From: Phorcus lineatus
Taxonomy: Eukaryota; Mollusca; Gastropoda; Trochida; Trochidae
Length of the DNA stretch: 64,000 nucleotides
NCBI GenBank assembly: GCA_921293015.1
Contig: OV121086.1
Span: forward strand, 34,409,194 to 34,473,193
Direction of reading: 5' to 3'
Below, in pieces: positions 51,785 through 63,988 of this stretch. Under the pieces are notes generated by a model. It saw nothing but the letters and a program-made list of their open reading frames with translations, searched no databases and was not told the DNA's origin. A program made the position numbers and the translations under genes. How positions within the stretch are numbered: position 1 is the stretch's first letter; each line of letters starts with the position of its first letter.

Positions 51785-51915
51785 AACACTTGGAAGTGTG
51801 TCATTTGACTTTTATGAAACCTGTGTGTATTTGTGTAAAACTCTCACTTTTGCTCAGGTAATAAAAAGATTCACACACATTTCCTAAAAGTGGTATGACA
51901 CACTTCCTCAAGTAA
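51785..51915. mobile_element. Foldback (MITE-like) element of about 130 bp
   Basis: The left arm, ACTTGGAAGTGTGTCATTTG then ACTTTTATGAAACCTGTGTG, pairs with the right arm. The right arm's reverse complement reads ACTTGAGGAAGTGTGTCATA then CCACTTTTAGGAAATGTGTG. Arms are about 43 bases with roughly 80-85% match by eye, separated by about 40 bases. There is no coding content, and no target-site duplication was identified. Confidence 0.65.
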
Positions 51916-53042
51916 TAATCTCTATTTCCTCAGTTCTTTATTCAGGCCAAAGCCTATTATAACAAAGTACTTATAAATTGGAACATGCTGCAATACAGCA
52001 AGTCAAGATAATGAGTCATATATGGGGGGTTAAGATCACTAATTCCATAAACATCTTTATTGGGCCTGATGATATTAAGCCAACACGGTGAAAATGTGTT
52101 TGTCAACATGGTCCACACAAAAGACTCACTCAAAAACATTTTTAGAAATGATTGAGAACCATGTAAGATTATAAACAAATAAACAGACACAGAAATTTTA
52201 TTTTTGGACTATTTTGCATGTCTGAGTGCATAAACCTGCAACTCTCTCCCGTGATGGCTTAAGCAGTTGAGCTTAACCCCTGTACTGCCAAGGGCATGTA
52301 GGTGTAACAAAACAGAATGACCAGAAAAGGACAATAACACGCCTATATATCAAAATTGAAATCCAAACGCTTACATCAACAATGTTCAATCATTCTAAGT
52401 GACCATTATAATAATTACAATTTTATTCTATGTGATAATCCAAAACTGATCTTTGGATAAAGATAAGTTTTCTTGGAATATAAATGACTGAAATGTTGAA
52501 AGCAAAGGCAAGTCTTGAAAACTCAACACAATACAGATCAGAAGATACCCTGCATTTTACTTAAAATAAAATATTTTTGACATTTTATCCGGAAACTTTG
52601 AATACAATATTTCAATAATAGGAATATTGCAATTACCCAAAAACTTTCTGATAAGAAAAACTTCCCCTCTGCCTTTAGACATTTTGCCTAAACAAATCAG
52701 TGAAACAATTAATTAATTTTGTCTCAGAAAATCCTCTTCGTGTTGCAGGTTCATTAACAAAACACCTCTAGCACTTAAGGTGTTAAATCTGTTTTTACTA
52801 GAAAACATGCTTTCAAAGACTTGTAGTCACAAACTATTAACTCATTCTTGGGAGATGGGCCAAAACTTAATTAAAACAGACATTTGTGCTATTTTTATGG
52901 TCACCTTATCTTTAAAACCAAAAACTAAAATCTTTTAACCAGAGAAAGAAACCCTGACAAACATCAACAGAAATTCTTTGCTTTCTTTTTTAACCATTCA
53001 GAAAAAAAATTCAAAAACTAAATCTGTCATGCATAAAAAGTG

Positions 53043-53090
53043 ATAAGGAATTAAATGTCAGCAAGGAATTGAACGTCAGCAAGAAATGAA
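53043..53090. repeat. Short 18-bp tandem repeat
   Basis: AAGGAATTAAATGTCAGC is followed by AAGGAATTGAACGTCAGC and a partial third copy starting AAGAAATGAAAC. Confidence 0.85.
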
Positions 53091-54664
53091 ACTTATTGAA
53101 TTTTGATATTTCCAAAAAATGAAATATCTCAGTTAATATTTTGAATTTCCATTTAATAAATTCAAATCTGTAACTCTGAAAAGGTCAGAGTAACTTCCTT
53201 GACACTAGTGCCATACAACATTAGTCCCTTGATGTGAAGATTTAGGAAATTTATTTGACACCCCACAAAATTAAGACAGTAATTTCTTCAGGGACTTGGT
53301 AATTTGATGAACATATTCTCTAATACATAAATATTGAAACTCTTCTGTGCGCTTAAAAGATAACAGTCAATCTTCCATACTATTTTAAGAAATGAATATA
53401 AAGACTCTCCAGTTAAGTTAAATTTGCCTTGAATAAATTACTAATGTAAAATTCAAATTGGACAAATTCTTATAAAGCTTTAATGTATACTATCTATTTC
53501 TATTGTTAACCTTAATGGAGATTTTACAATAGACTTTCGTAATATTCAAAGAAGACAATCTTTAGCATGTGAATAATCTCTGAATTTGCTTAATGTATAT
53601 AAATCTGCACATAAGAAGGGTTTTGAAAATTAGCTCTGCTGCTAATTTAGCATTTTAGCTCTTGAATCACTTCATGACAAAATATTTCTTGAAGGGCTTA
53701 TTTACAGAAACTTACTTCATCAAAAAAACAAAGGAGACAGCTTGGCCCCTTGCTAGAGAAACTAGCCACAGTTAAGAGTTAACTATCAAGCAGAACATAG
53801 ATTTTCGTGATTCATGACCTTACATATACAAGAGAATAAACAATTGCTATTAAATATCATGAACGCTTTTAGGGATGCTAATAAGAAGGAGAAAGAAGTA
53901 GACTTAAAATGTAGAAAGAACTTGTTATGCATAATATTGTTTTGTACTTTGAACATGGGAAATCAGAAATAAGAAATTTTGGCAAAATGCAGCAAGACTC
54001 ACTTAGCCAGTGATACAGACTGGCGCTACATAATGTCATCTACACATAGTGTGACATCATAATCATCAAGATTATTGACCAAAGAAAAACAATATTGACC
54101 TTGGACTTCATCCTCTGTCAATATGTTTTATTAGGGGCCATACAAAAAGGAATACACAGGTCTATAAAAGCATCACACTGTACCAAATTTTTTGTTCCAT
54201 GATCATTTTTAAAAATATGAAATAGCTCTGCATCTTTTAGTACATATATATAATATGATACACATAAAATCTGAAAATTGAAACAGTGTAGCATAACTAG
54301 ATACCAAATCCCACTATTAATCTACTATGCTTGTTTGTCATCAGGCTAATTAAGAGATAGACGGTCTGCATATATATATATACAGGAACCCACAGCGGAG
54401 CAATGCATTATGGGACCACAGGGAATCAGTTGGCATCGGGGATCAATATTTTGCGTGAACGTTCCTCAATTTGACGACAAGTTTGCCTGATTCTGCTCTG
54501 CCCAGCCTAATCAAAGAGAGTGAGTCGTCAATGAGATCATCACTATCAATGTCTCGGCAGGACACCTCTCCATAGCTTAACTAGTCATATAGATATTGTT
54601 ATGTTATTATATATTTTTAATCAATATCTATTTTTATCCATTTCACTTATTACTGATGAAAAGA

Positions 54665-54684
54665 GGGGGGGGGGGGGGGGGGGG
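54665..54684 (+). repeat. Poly-G tract, 20 bases
   Basis: Twenty consecutive G followed by TGGTGGTG. Such a run can form a G-quadruplex and is prone to length error in sequencing, so its true length is uncertain. Confidence 0.95.
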
Positions 54685-54867
54685 TGGTGGTGTCCATTTT
54701 GGACCAAGAAAAGAAGTGTTTGTATATGTTTCAGTTTTCTGTTAGTTTCATCGTAACCATATTTTCAGATATTGTTATAAACATATATTTTCTATCAATA
54801 TCTATTTTTATGAATTTAATTCATTTTGGTTGAATAAGGAGAAAAATTATGTTTGATTTCTGATTTA

Positions 54868-54950
54868 AATAATAATAATAATAGATTATTTGTATAGCGC
54901 ATATGTCCATGAAAAAAGTTCCATGCTCAAAGCGCTTAGAACAAAAAGAC
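54868..54950 (+). mobile_element. Short interspersed repeat fragment with AAT tract
   Basis: AATAATAATAATAATAG is followed by ATTATTTGTATAGCGCATAT, then CATGCTCAAAGCGCTTAGAA. From memory, the TATAGCGC plus CTCAAAGCGCTT pair is a recurrent dispersed sequence in several invertebrate genomes, often beside AAT repeats. No search was run. Confidence 0.5.
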
Positions 54951-56504
54951 TGGGTTACTGGTCATAGGCAATAAAGGAATGTTTGTATACGTTTCAGTAA
55001 CCTGTTTGTTTCATTTTTATCATTTCTCCTCAATTCAAACTGATTAATTATTAGATCAATTATTAGTAGAAAAAAGATCGCAAGGAATTATTGTAAGTGG
55101 TTCACTTGGATAACTAAAACCTAAAAATCAAAGAATGGAATGGCAACATGAGGGTTCACTCATTAGCAGACAGACACCTAGAATTAATCTGTACACTGCC
55201 ATGAGCCAAGAGAGGTTCAACATGTATACTTAAAAAAAAATTTTAAGGACCACCTGAATTTCAAGTAAAATTTTTTTATATAAAAATTTATACAATGATA
55301 TCAATGATACTTGAATACTGAATACTGCAATCTTTCATATTAATCTTCTTGATGAAGATATCGGAAAGGTTAACTTCAGTATAACAAATAAATATTTCCT
55401 TTGTTATTTCAAATGATTGAATCTGATAAGCACTTTAATTCTGCTAATTAAAGCACAGGGCTGTGGGGCTGTCTACTTGTTCAGTATAAAACATTTAAAC
55501 CCACAAGGTGATGAAGAGAGTCTGATCGATCAGCGTAGCCTAGAATAGATGTCGAGAACAGGAAGACGAATCCTTGGTGGTCTGCAAACCCTGCAGAGTA
55601 CTACATTATTCAATTAAATGATAGCAGAGCTGGACCTCTCAACCAGGTTTCCTTCTGAGTTTGAACAACGAGAGTGTAAATACAAATTGTACGAGTTTCA
55701 AGAGAACAATTTTCTCCCATCACAGGAGAGAAGTCAAGCCTGAAATATTTACCTGAATGGAAAAGCTTTTCCCACCTCTTCTCAACGTCTGGAAACATAA
55801 CTAACAATTTCTCCAGAAACACCTTGATAATCATTTTGGATTTCTTGTTGACGGAAAAGTAGAGACAATCAAAGTTTTATACCCTGTGTACCAAATTGAA
55901 AATATCGTTCCTAAACCATTTTGATCTAACATTTATGTATAAAAAGTTTTGAACTGGCTAGATTCCTTTCCTAAAGACAGAACCTGCCATTGCGATTTAT
56001 TAATCCTTTACATGAAAGTTTCACCATATATTCCAGGATAGAAAATCTTTTATAAGTGTCCGATTCCTAATTACTTTAAATGTTTTATTCCTCTAAATTG
56101 GTCACTCAGAATGACTCAGAAATCAACTTAACAGCTACTAAATTAAAAGTGTAAAATGTAAAATACTGTCCATCCCAAGTAAGTTTCACATACAGGTTGA
56201 AGTAAATTATACAAGGAGAAAAATTCCATGTATCCTTGAAATGAGTAACACCTGTGGTTACAGAATGAAACGCTTTGAGAATTAAAGTTTTTAAAATAAA
56301 TCAAATGCTTATAAAGTATTTCCTTGACCAATCCCTCAATGGGTGCGTATTATTAATCATATCGTCCCCAGACCTTTGTACTTAGACCCCTCAGTCAAGA
56401 GACGTGAGGGACCATGAGAGTACCACTGAATACCGTAGTCACGGGAGACCTCGGCGCCACATCTGTAAAGTGCTGCAATCTATCAACAACAATATTCATC
56501 CACA

Positions 56505-56725
56505 GAGGCACAATAAAGCAGAATGTATGTTTGATCTATGACTGCATCTCTGTCAAGCAAAAAGTAGATTTGAAAGTGTAGAATATGATTTGATATTAAA
56601 ATGAATAAAAAGTAGTTTGATCATGTGAATTGAACAATAAAGTAAAATGTATATTTGATCTGTAAATAAATCTCTGTCAAGGAAAAATTATATTTCAAAT
56701 TGTAAAATATGAAATAATTTTTAGC
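56505..56725. repeat. Tandem duplication of about 124 bp
   Basis: CAATAAAGCAGAATGTATGT at 56511 is matched by CAATAAAGTAAAATGTATAT at 56635. ATCTCTGTCAAGCAAAAA-like and TGTAGAATATGA-like blocks also match. The copies are moderately diverged. Confidence 0.8.
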
Positions 56726-58440
56726 ACATGAATAGTGATTATATGAGTTGAGCAAAACTTAAACCTCATTTCATCTTTTTTTTTAAATGTCAAATTTTTC
56801 TAAAGTTTACAGTAATGAAGAGTTATGTTTGACAAAAAAATCTTATCATTTCAATACTTCATAAACATTTATTGGAAAGGTTACTTTGCAAAAAAAAGAA
56901 TAGTTAATCTTATTCAAGTCTTGCAAAATTAATATTTTCTTTGAAATTCATTCAAATACAAGTATATATCAGAGCTATAAAATAATTTTAAAAAGTTTTT
57001 ATGTTAATAAAGCAAATACTGATATCAAAGATTAAACCAAAGCTAATCTGATAAAATATGGTCGAGCAGTATTGCAACACCAAAGAAAAATAAGTTCGAT
57101 GGAGATCAAAAACCTCATTTTTATTTTTTCACCAAGCATATTTTTCAGAACACTTCTAAAGAAGTTTTGATTCATAATACAACCTTTAGTGTGAGATAAA
57201 ATGTATAATCCATAATGGGTGTGATAAATCAATTAACTCCGGTAGGTTGATCAAATTTTATCTCACCCAGCAAAAGCTACAAAACTTTAATCAAATGACC
57301 GCGAGGGGAGAGGTGAGAAATAAAAGCAAAGAAAAATTGGATTCCCTTGTGTACAATCTATGCTGCCAGGTAACAAGATGTTTAAACTATTAACCATTTC
57401 CTCACATATTGTCAAATCATTTGTCATCAACCCTGCTCAAAACATCAGAGGGCTGAGATAGTAACAAGGCACCGTTACAGGTGTGATAACAAAGGCTTTA
57501 AAAAAGGTGAAATTTATTGATTATTAAACAAGGGTAACATCTGATTTCTTGAATCACAAAAAAAAAATTTAATCAGTCACAATCAACTACATTGATTAGG
57601 AAATTATTTCATATTGACAGATTTTCAACATTTTCTTTAATGTTGAAATTGAATTTATTCCAAAAGGATATCATTCTCCAAAAGAATTTATATGGTGACC
57701 TATCACTGACTGACTAAAAACAGATTCAGCATCAATGGTCTGAAAAAACCTCCTCAGGAAGCAGTATGTTCCACATCATATAGAATATAAATCACTTTTT
57801 ATTTCCTTCGCTTAAGTGAGAAAAATCGTTGATTCAGGATTTTATTCATTTCCACCAAATAGTGGAAGACATTGAAGAACCGAGGATATATAGATGTGTT
57901 TTCAACCATGAGAAGGCAGGAACTTATCAATTTTTCCCACAAGAGAGGAGAACTTGACTGTGGACTGATAAAAGCTGCTAAAGTGACCAATTCATTAGCC
58001 CAAATGTCTTTGAGCAGCAGTAAAATTGACTGTCCACATTCAGTCATGACGAGGGTGGTGAAAGGAAAGCTTCACAGGTTTCGGCCATTTGCATAAATAG
58101 CTGTGGAGCCCATAAACCATTTACAACAAGAGGGTCCCTATTTCCACTGACCACGTCTTTTCATTTGCAATCCGGTCCTGAAGACAATTTCCAAGCATTG
58201 GATTTGTCCTCAACAGATCTGCAATCCAAGCAGATTGTGAGCTCTATCCAATCAGAAGGAAGGCCAAGATTTGATTAAACGTGTTAACGCTTATCCAGCC
58301 TTCCAAAGAGCATTGGCCGTTCTCTACCAATATATTATTCCGAGCGTTCTTATGCTGTCAGTCTGCCTGTGAGAAAGCCAGTATATGAACCGATGCATCA
58401 AGCGCTATGATTAAATTAGGAGGAACTGACAGAGCTGAAA

Positions 58441-58860
58441 GGTAACTCAGGGAGTCGTTCATGCAAAATTTGATAGGGGCTTGATTGAAGCTCGAATTTG
58501 ATTGAAAGGTTTAAGGTAACCAGAAGAGTACTGGTCTAAAAGCTAACGGCCTAGGCATGTTTTAAATGTAGTTTTTCTTATAGGTTTGATATAAATAGGA
58601 TTTCAAGGTAACTTGGGAAGTCCTTAACGGAAAATTTGATAGTGGCTTGATTGAAACTCAAATTTGATTGAAAGGTTTAAGTTAATCAGCAGGGTACTAG
58701 CACTAGAAGCTAACTGCCTAGGAATGTCATTGGTTAAAACCTTTAGATAAGTTTGTTAAAGATAGTTTTAAAGGTAACTTGTGTCATGCATGTATAATTT
58801 CTATGAACGGTTTATAGGTTGTTGATTCAAAATTTTATACAGACTTGACTTGTATGATCG
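58441..58860. repeat. 166-bp tandem repeat, two full copies and a decayed third
   Basis: GGTAACTCAGG, GGTAACTTGGG and GGTAACTTGTG lie at 58441, 58607 and 58773, exactly 166 bases apart. The first two copies share AAAATTTGATAG(G/T)GGCTTG, AATTTGATTGAAAGGTTTAA and GCTAAC(G/T)GCCTAGG. The third shares only the start. A sequence resembling its end (AATACAGACTTGA) recurs near 59190. Confidence 0.85.
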
Positions 58861-59489
58861 GTACCAATGGGGAAAAGTGTTCCCTTAAATCCTAAGTGCA
58901 GGTATGAGATTTTGATAAAATCAAATGGAACCATACAAACCAAACACCAATTTCATCTTGAATATGAACAACTTAAAAACACATTTCATTGGCCAATTTA
59001 TAAGATTGACAATTTGTTAATAAAAAGAATATATCGCAAAGGCTACCAGGCAAAGAGTGGCAATCAAGGAATATTCAAAGACCTCCCAAAGGGTTAAGGG
59101 GTACCTTTGGATATATTGTAATGCCATTGAAGACCGTTTCACATGGACACAGAGCAGAGACATCTTAAGGAATCACTGAGGCAAAACTTAATACAGACTT
59201 GATCACGGATGACGATTTGGATATCAATGGATGAAATACTTTCAAACAACAGCTAAAGGTTATATCAAAAGAGCCTATGGACAAAATTGAACAGACTCTG
59301 ATGGAAGGACAGAACCAGACCTGCTACTACATTCAAATATTCTGAAGTAGCTTCAGACTTGTGATCAATACGCTCATATTTCTAAGAATCCATTCAGACC
59401 CCCTGTATGGTTGAGAGATCGTCGAGACAGGGGCAGAATTGGTGAAGAAGACAGGGCTCAAGTACCTTCCTTACTTTGTCCACATGTCA

Positions 59490-59830
59490 AATACGTGTTA
59501 CATAAACAGCAAATAAGAAAAGAGTTGATCAAATTGTCTCAGAGTGGGGGGTTTATTGATATACAAAACATCATGGTAGATAGTAAATGCTCTGATTCTA
59601 ACTGTTAAGATGACATAGTTGATGTTACACAAAATACCGTTGTTACTTGATGTCAAAATGGCAGCGCCAATGCCAAATGTGTTTCACTGCTTGGAACTGA
59701 TGAACAGCCAATGAGAAAAGAGTTCATCAAATTGTCTACAAGTGAAGGGTTTTTCGACAACCCAAAAATCATGGCCAACAGTGCCCCAATTCAAACTGTC
59801 AAAATGACAAAACTGATGTAAGACGTCATA
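59490..59830. repeat. 198-bp tandem duplication, two copies
   Basis: AAGAAAAGAGTTGATCAAAT at 59515 is matched by GAGAAAAGAGTTCATCAAAT at 59713. Later GGGTTTATTGATATAC matches GGGTTTTTCGACAACC, and AACATCATGG matches AAAATCATGG. The period is 66 codons, so the same plus-strand frame gives similar peptides (RKELIKLSQSGGF and RKEFIKLSTSEGF). Most differences change the amino acid, so selection for protein is not indicated. Confidence 0.8.
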
Positions 59831-59941
59831 TCAGGGTTATAACAAAAAATCCTTTTCAAAAGTATAGTCAAAAGACAATTGTACCACCAGGTGACCTTCT
59901 GATTGAGCAATTGAGCAAAGTGTCTGTCAATAAATTTCAAC

Positions 59942-59993
59942 CCTTTCCCTGCAGTGTCAAGAAATTAGGCGACCCAAACACTGCAGGGAAAGG
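59942..59993. repeat. Perfect 16-bp inverted repeat (hairpin)
   Basis: CCTTTCCCTGCAGTGT (59942-59957) and its exact reverse complement ACACTGCAGGGAAAGG (59978-59993) are separated by 20 bases. It lies just after the 198-bp duplication. It could fold as DNA cruciform or RNA hairpin. There is no T-run to suggest a polymerase III terminator and no second copy in the window. Confidence 0.95.
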
Positions 59994-62869
59994 ATATGAA
60001 TTATTTTTGTAAATCTGTATTTTATGTGGACAAGAATTCCTGAAATGTCTTTGATCAGCAGTTTTTAATTCAAATCACTTTCCTATGGGTAGGAAATATT
60101 ACTGCTCACACACTGTAATATCCAAACAGAAAAATCATTAAAATTGTGTCTGACAAAGATGATCCATAGAAACAAATCCTGAATATTTTAACCTGCCTTC
60201 TATTTGCAATCAATCACCTTGAACAAGCCCATGAAAGAGCTAAACCTGGAGCGACAAGAAATCTTTTAGAAATCTTTTAGTCATATTCCACCATTACTCT
60301 TCTCCAATAAGCTAATCAATAGCCAGGCATAACCATGGAAAATTGTAACAACATTAATTTCTCAGTTCCTGCTCACAAGAGGAGTTGAAACAAGCTGTAT
60401 CAGAGATTCTGGCCCTTTGAGAATAGTGCTCAAGCTCATGGGAGGATTGAAATAAACAGTATCAGAATATCAGAATATTGCCGTGGCTCCATTGCGCTCT
60501 CTTAACATTTAACCACTTAAAAGTTTTGCCAAAGGAGATGTTCCCTTAACTAGCCTGTGAAAACATCATGTCATATGAAATCATATTCATGTTCTTATTC
60601 AGCTTTTTATCCCTGAGAGACATTCACCAACTCTATGGCTGCTGGTTTATTCAGGACACTCTCAGCAACTTCTGCTGCCTGCAGCAAAGTTCACATTAAA
60701 GGGGTAGTAGCACGTTTTCTTAAAGATTCATTTCTTCATATCTTCAGCAATAAACATTAGTTGAAGCAAAATATATTATCTTCGGGTCAAAACATCTCAA
60801 TACTTAACATGATCATCGGTTGTCGTAGAGGATATAATCAAGTATTTAAAAAAAACACTGGCGGCCAATTTTGTGTGAACACCTTTAAATCATTTGAGGT
60901 AGGGAAATGCATTTGTATAGCTCAACCAATCATGGTACCTTGGTTTCAAATCTGCCTCTTTTGATCAATAAACATTTTCTTCCAATTAGAATTTTTTTGA
61001 TTTCGTGACATCAATTTATATATCTAAATAAACTTGCTATTGCACCTTTAAGGGAAAAACAATTGGTTAAGAATTGCCTAATCTTTATTGGCTTTATGCT
61101 ACCTTACTCAACCTCACTCTAATTTTGAAAACCAAAAACCTTCTACTTCTGTAGCCCTCAATACATACAAAAGCATCCTCTACTAAACACTGCAATACAC
61201 AAGCTGAACATTAGATTATCCGATGGAATAACTGAACGTTGTATCACACCATAACCCAATCACAGCTCATCAGAACTAACGAAGCTGGATCCACAAAGCA
61301 ATCACATTAGCAGCTACAGCATCTCTTACACTGAACATTATTATACAGACCCCTCATCATAATACAGAACCTTCATTACAGGGATTCATTATCACGGTCT
61401 TTTGTCATTACCCATGCTGATTATCCTGAACCTTTATCATATTCAACAAGCACATTGTCCGAATGGTGCTCAAAACCAGTTCTAATTGCAATAACAAACC
61501 ACGTTACTCTGCTGATATTCCAGTCTTGTAACAACCCGCAGGTTCACTTCATTTATCTAACTCAATCAGTCAAGTTTTCAGATCACATAGCCTCTAGCTT
61601 GTGTGGAAGGACTCAATAAAACATTAACCCTCTGCCTGCCGAAGCCATGGCCTATCTCGATTCAAGTAATTTCATTACTCAAATTATAGTCAAAATGTTT
61701 GTAGCTTAGCATGACAAGTTCTGCTTTGGTAAAAATATAATAATCTATCCCTTGGATTCATCTTTATTATAATTTCATAAGTGACATGGTGGAACTTCCA
61801 TCTTTTCTTCTGTCACAAGATCTCCTTACTGTCGCACATATGTTGTTACTGTCATATAAAACTGATATTGTCATAACAACATTTTGGATTCATGAATCTC
61901 AGAAAAGATGGTAATAAACAGCAATGCAAATCATATGTGTCCAATTTCTCTTATGCATTTCTGGTGAAGATTTTCCTCAAGCAGAGCCATTCGTCCAGTA
62001 TACATAAGTGTGCAGAAGCAGCTGAACCCAAATTATCATGATTAATATGTAGATGTATGTAAAACATTGATCATCATCATTAATCGTCGCTTTCATAAGT
62101 CAACATTGCTTTACATAAATACACCCAAGACAAATCAAGGTTGGTGATTATGCATAAATCACCAGATGACTGTGATAATAATCACAATTAATTGTTATGC
62201 TAATGGTAAATAAGGCCTCGCCATCAACAATTTATCATTTACGGTTAAGCCTTTATCACAATCAATGAAAATGGTAATGTTAACATGATACCTATAAACA
62301 TCAACAATTTATGAAAGATAACTCCTTCCCTGAATTGTCTAATTAGTGATAATTATTGTGTTATGCAGTAAAACCTTGCCATAAACAAGTCCCATGTGAG
62401 TGTAAAAGAGGGAAAGGCAAATGCCACTGTCATACAATAAATTGAAGAAACTTCAACACTAAAAACATCATCAGAATAATGCTAAGCTTAGCAACTCGAT
62501 TTAAATCTCCAAACCAAAAGTGTTTTTGAAGCTGTGAATCATTGTGAAATAATCAGTGTTTGTTTCATGTCTGCAGAGACAATTTTACAATAATTACTTG
62601 TGCGGCGCAATCATGAATATGATTGCATACATGTCAAACAGCCCAGAAAGGTTATTAACTTTTGAAAGAAAAATTATATAAATTACATATGGTGCATCTC
62701 ACAAAATTGATTTTTGAATGCATTAACAACATAAAATTGATCCCAAAAAATCAAAGACAACAGAAGATCATTGCATTATCCAAATGCCCTAAAATCTACA
62801 CAAAAAATGTGCAATTTAATATTTGATATCAAACTATCTGAAATAGTACAAATTGTACTCCTTGTCAAG

Positions 62870-62965
62870 GCCTGGTGGGTGAGTTAGTAATCTGTCTGTA
62901 TAGTCAGTGCTGGTGGTGCTGCCTCATTCAGAGGGTCTTGGTTCAAATCCTGCAAGGGTCTCCAT
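62870..62965 (+). mobile_element. tRNA-derived SINE head
   Basis: GGTGGGTGAGTTAGTAATCT resembles a polymerase III A box region. GGTTCAAATCC at 62940-62950 matches the B box exactly. Between them, GCTGCCTCATTCAGAGGGTC fits a tRNA anticodon arm and extra loop. Acceptor-stem pairing is not maintained, so this is a SINE fragment and not a tRNA gene. Confidence 0.6.
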
Positions 62966-63765
62966 CCAAAAAAGTAAAAGAATTTGTATATTTGATATTC
63001 AAACTTAGTGTATATACAAGCCCAATATTTCCAAATATTTTTCAGGACTTTTCAGTTTATATGTTCATGAGCTAATTATTTTCCACAAACAGTGCTTTTA
63101 TACAAATTAGAATTGCAGTAGATCAATTTCAGAGAAATGAATGAATAAAAGATATCACATATTGAAGCTTTATATACATACTTGGTATCAAACATTATGC
63201 ACATTGATAAAGAAAATGATTCTCCTTCATTCAATCTATTGTTTATTACAACATCTATAATACTATAGATAAAAATATCTATAATACTGTCTGCATGGAA
63301 TATTAATGGCATTTTCAAACTTCTGTGTAGTTTCCACATATTTCACGTATCAACATTGAAAAGCCACCATGTTGGATTTTGTGTTCAAAGGGAGGTAATC
63401 CTGGTTTATTCCTCATCTGCTGGTCTTTAAGTACAAGACTCTTAAATCAGCAGAAACTCTACATCAGATCACATCAGTTTTCTTTTGTTTGATACTCTGA
63501 TCTATTTACATACAAATCCTATTTCGTGGATGTCATTTCTTACGATACTTTAGCATCCCTGATTTACAAATTTATTGCTATTCATCCATTTACTGGCAAG
63601 ATCATAAAACAAACAAAAAGCAATTTGATTGAACCAAATTTCCACACAAGAATAAACATCATAAAGGAAACTCTTTCAAATCACAAAAGTAAGTTTGATT
63701 AAGGAATCTCTGGCCGCTGATCCCTTAGGAATGAAAAATATTAAATTGATAGATTGACCCATTAC

Positions 63766-63988
63766 CTGCTCTTCTTATGTTTTCGCGAGTAGAGCACATC
63801 CTGGGATTCTTTGTCCGATACAAAGACTCGCAACATGTCCATGGTCCGAGACAAGAAGATGTTTCTTCTATCGAGATCAATAAAGGCAATGGAGATTTTA
63901 TCCACGCCCCGGCTGGCACAACAGAGAGTGAGAAATTCAATCAAGCCTACTCGCCTACCAACTATTCCGAAGCTTTTTTCCGACAAGA
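63766..63988 (-). CDS. Probable internal exon of an unidentified protein-coding gene
   Basis: The minus strand holds a 73-codon open frame ending at a good donor, AGCAG|GTAATG (63766/63765, phase 2). It most likely starts after CAG at 63991-63989; an in-frame TAA lies just before that (63995-63993), so the exon cannot extend further. The peptide looks like real protein: SFGIVGRRVGLIEFLTLCC, then SRGVDKISIAFIDLDRRN, then IFLSRTMDMLRVFVSDKE, then a basic tail SRKHKKS. Hydrophobic beta-like and helical stretches alternate, and GC content is above the surroundings. I do not recognise the family. Only nine bases of possible polypyrimidine tract are inside the window, and they are not pyrimidine-rich, so the 5' boundary is uncertain. 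It could belong to a neighbour of PMCA on the same strand. A plus-strand frame over the same bases looks less protein-like. Confidence 0.5.

Larger units (their letters stand above)
54590..55030. repeat. Direct duplication interrupted by a short dispersed repeat
   Basis: AGATATTGTTAT, then ATCAATATCTATTTTTAT, then a GTTTGTATATGTTTCAG and GTTAGTTTCAT block occur twice. The starts are at about 54590 and 54767 (177 bp apart), but the later blocks are at about 54718 and 54981 (about 263 bp apart). The second copy is longer because it contains the AAT-microsatellite/AGCGCTT sequence at 54868-54950. Confidence 0.7.
47080..63765. other. Region upstream of the candidate promoter; no gene recognised
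   Basis: About 16.7 kb with no protein-like frame longer than about 90 codons. It holds repeats (48.2, 54.6, 56.5, 58.4 and 59.5 kb), a foldback element (51.8 kb) and a SINE head (62.9 kb), each listed. A purine-rich stretch runs from about 50160 to 50520. Whether this is intergenic or the intron of another transcript cannot be judged from sequence alone. Confidence 0.5.

Noticed and set aside
59411-59830. In-frame peptide repeat RKELIKLS/RKEFIKLS as a protein-coding repeat
   Set aside because: The two copies differ mostly by amino-acid-changing substitutions and the frame is broken by stops between them, so protein-level selection is not supported.
62870-62965. tRNA gene
   Set aside because: A and B boxes are present but the acceptor and D stems do not pair; it fits a SINE head. 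The same holds for 37720-37970.
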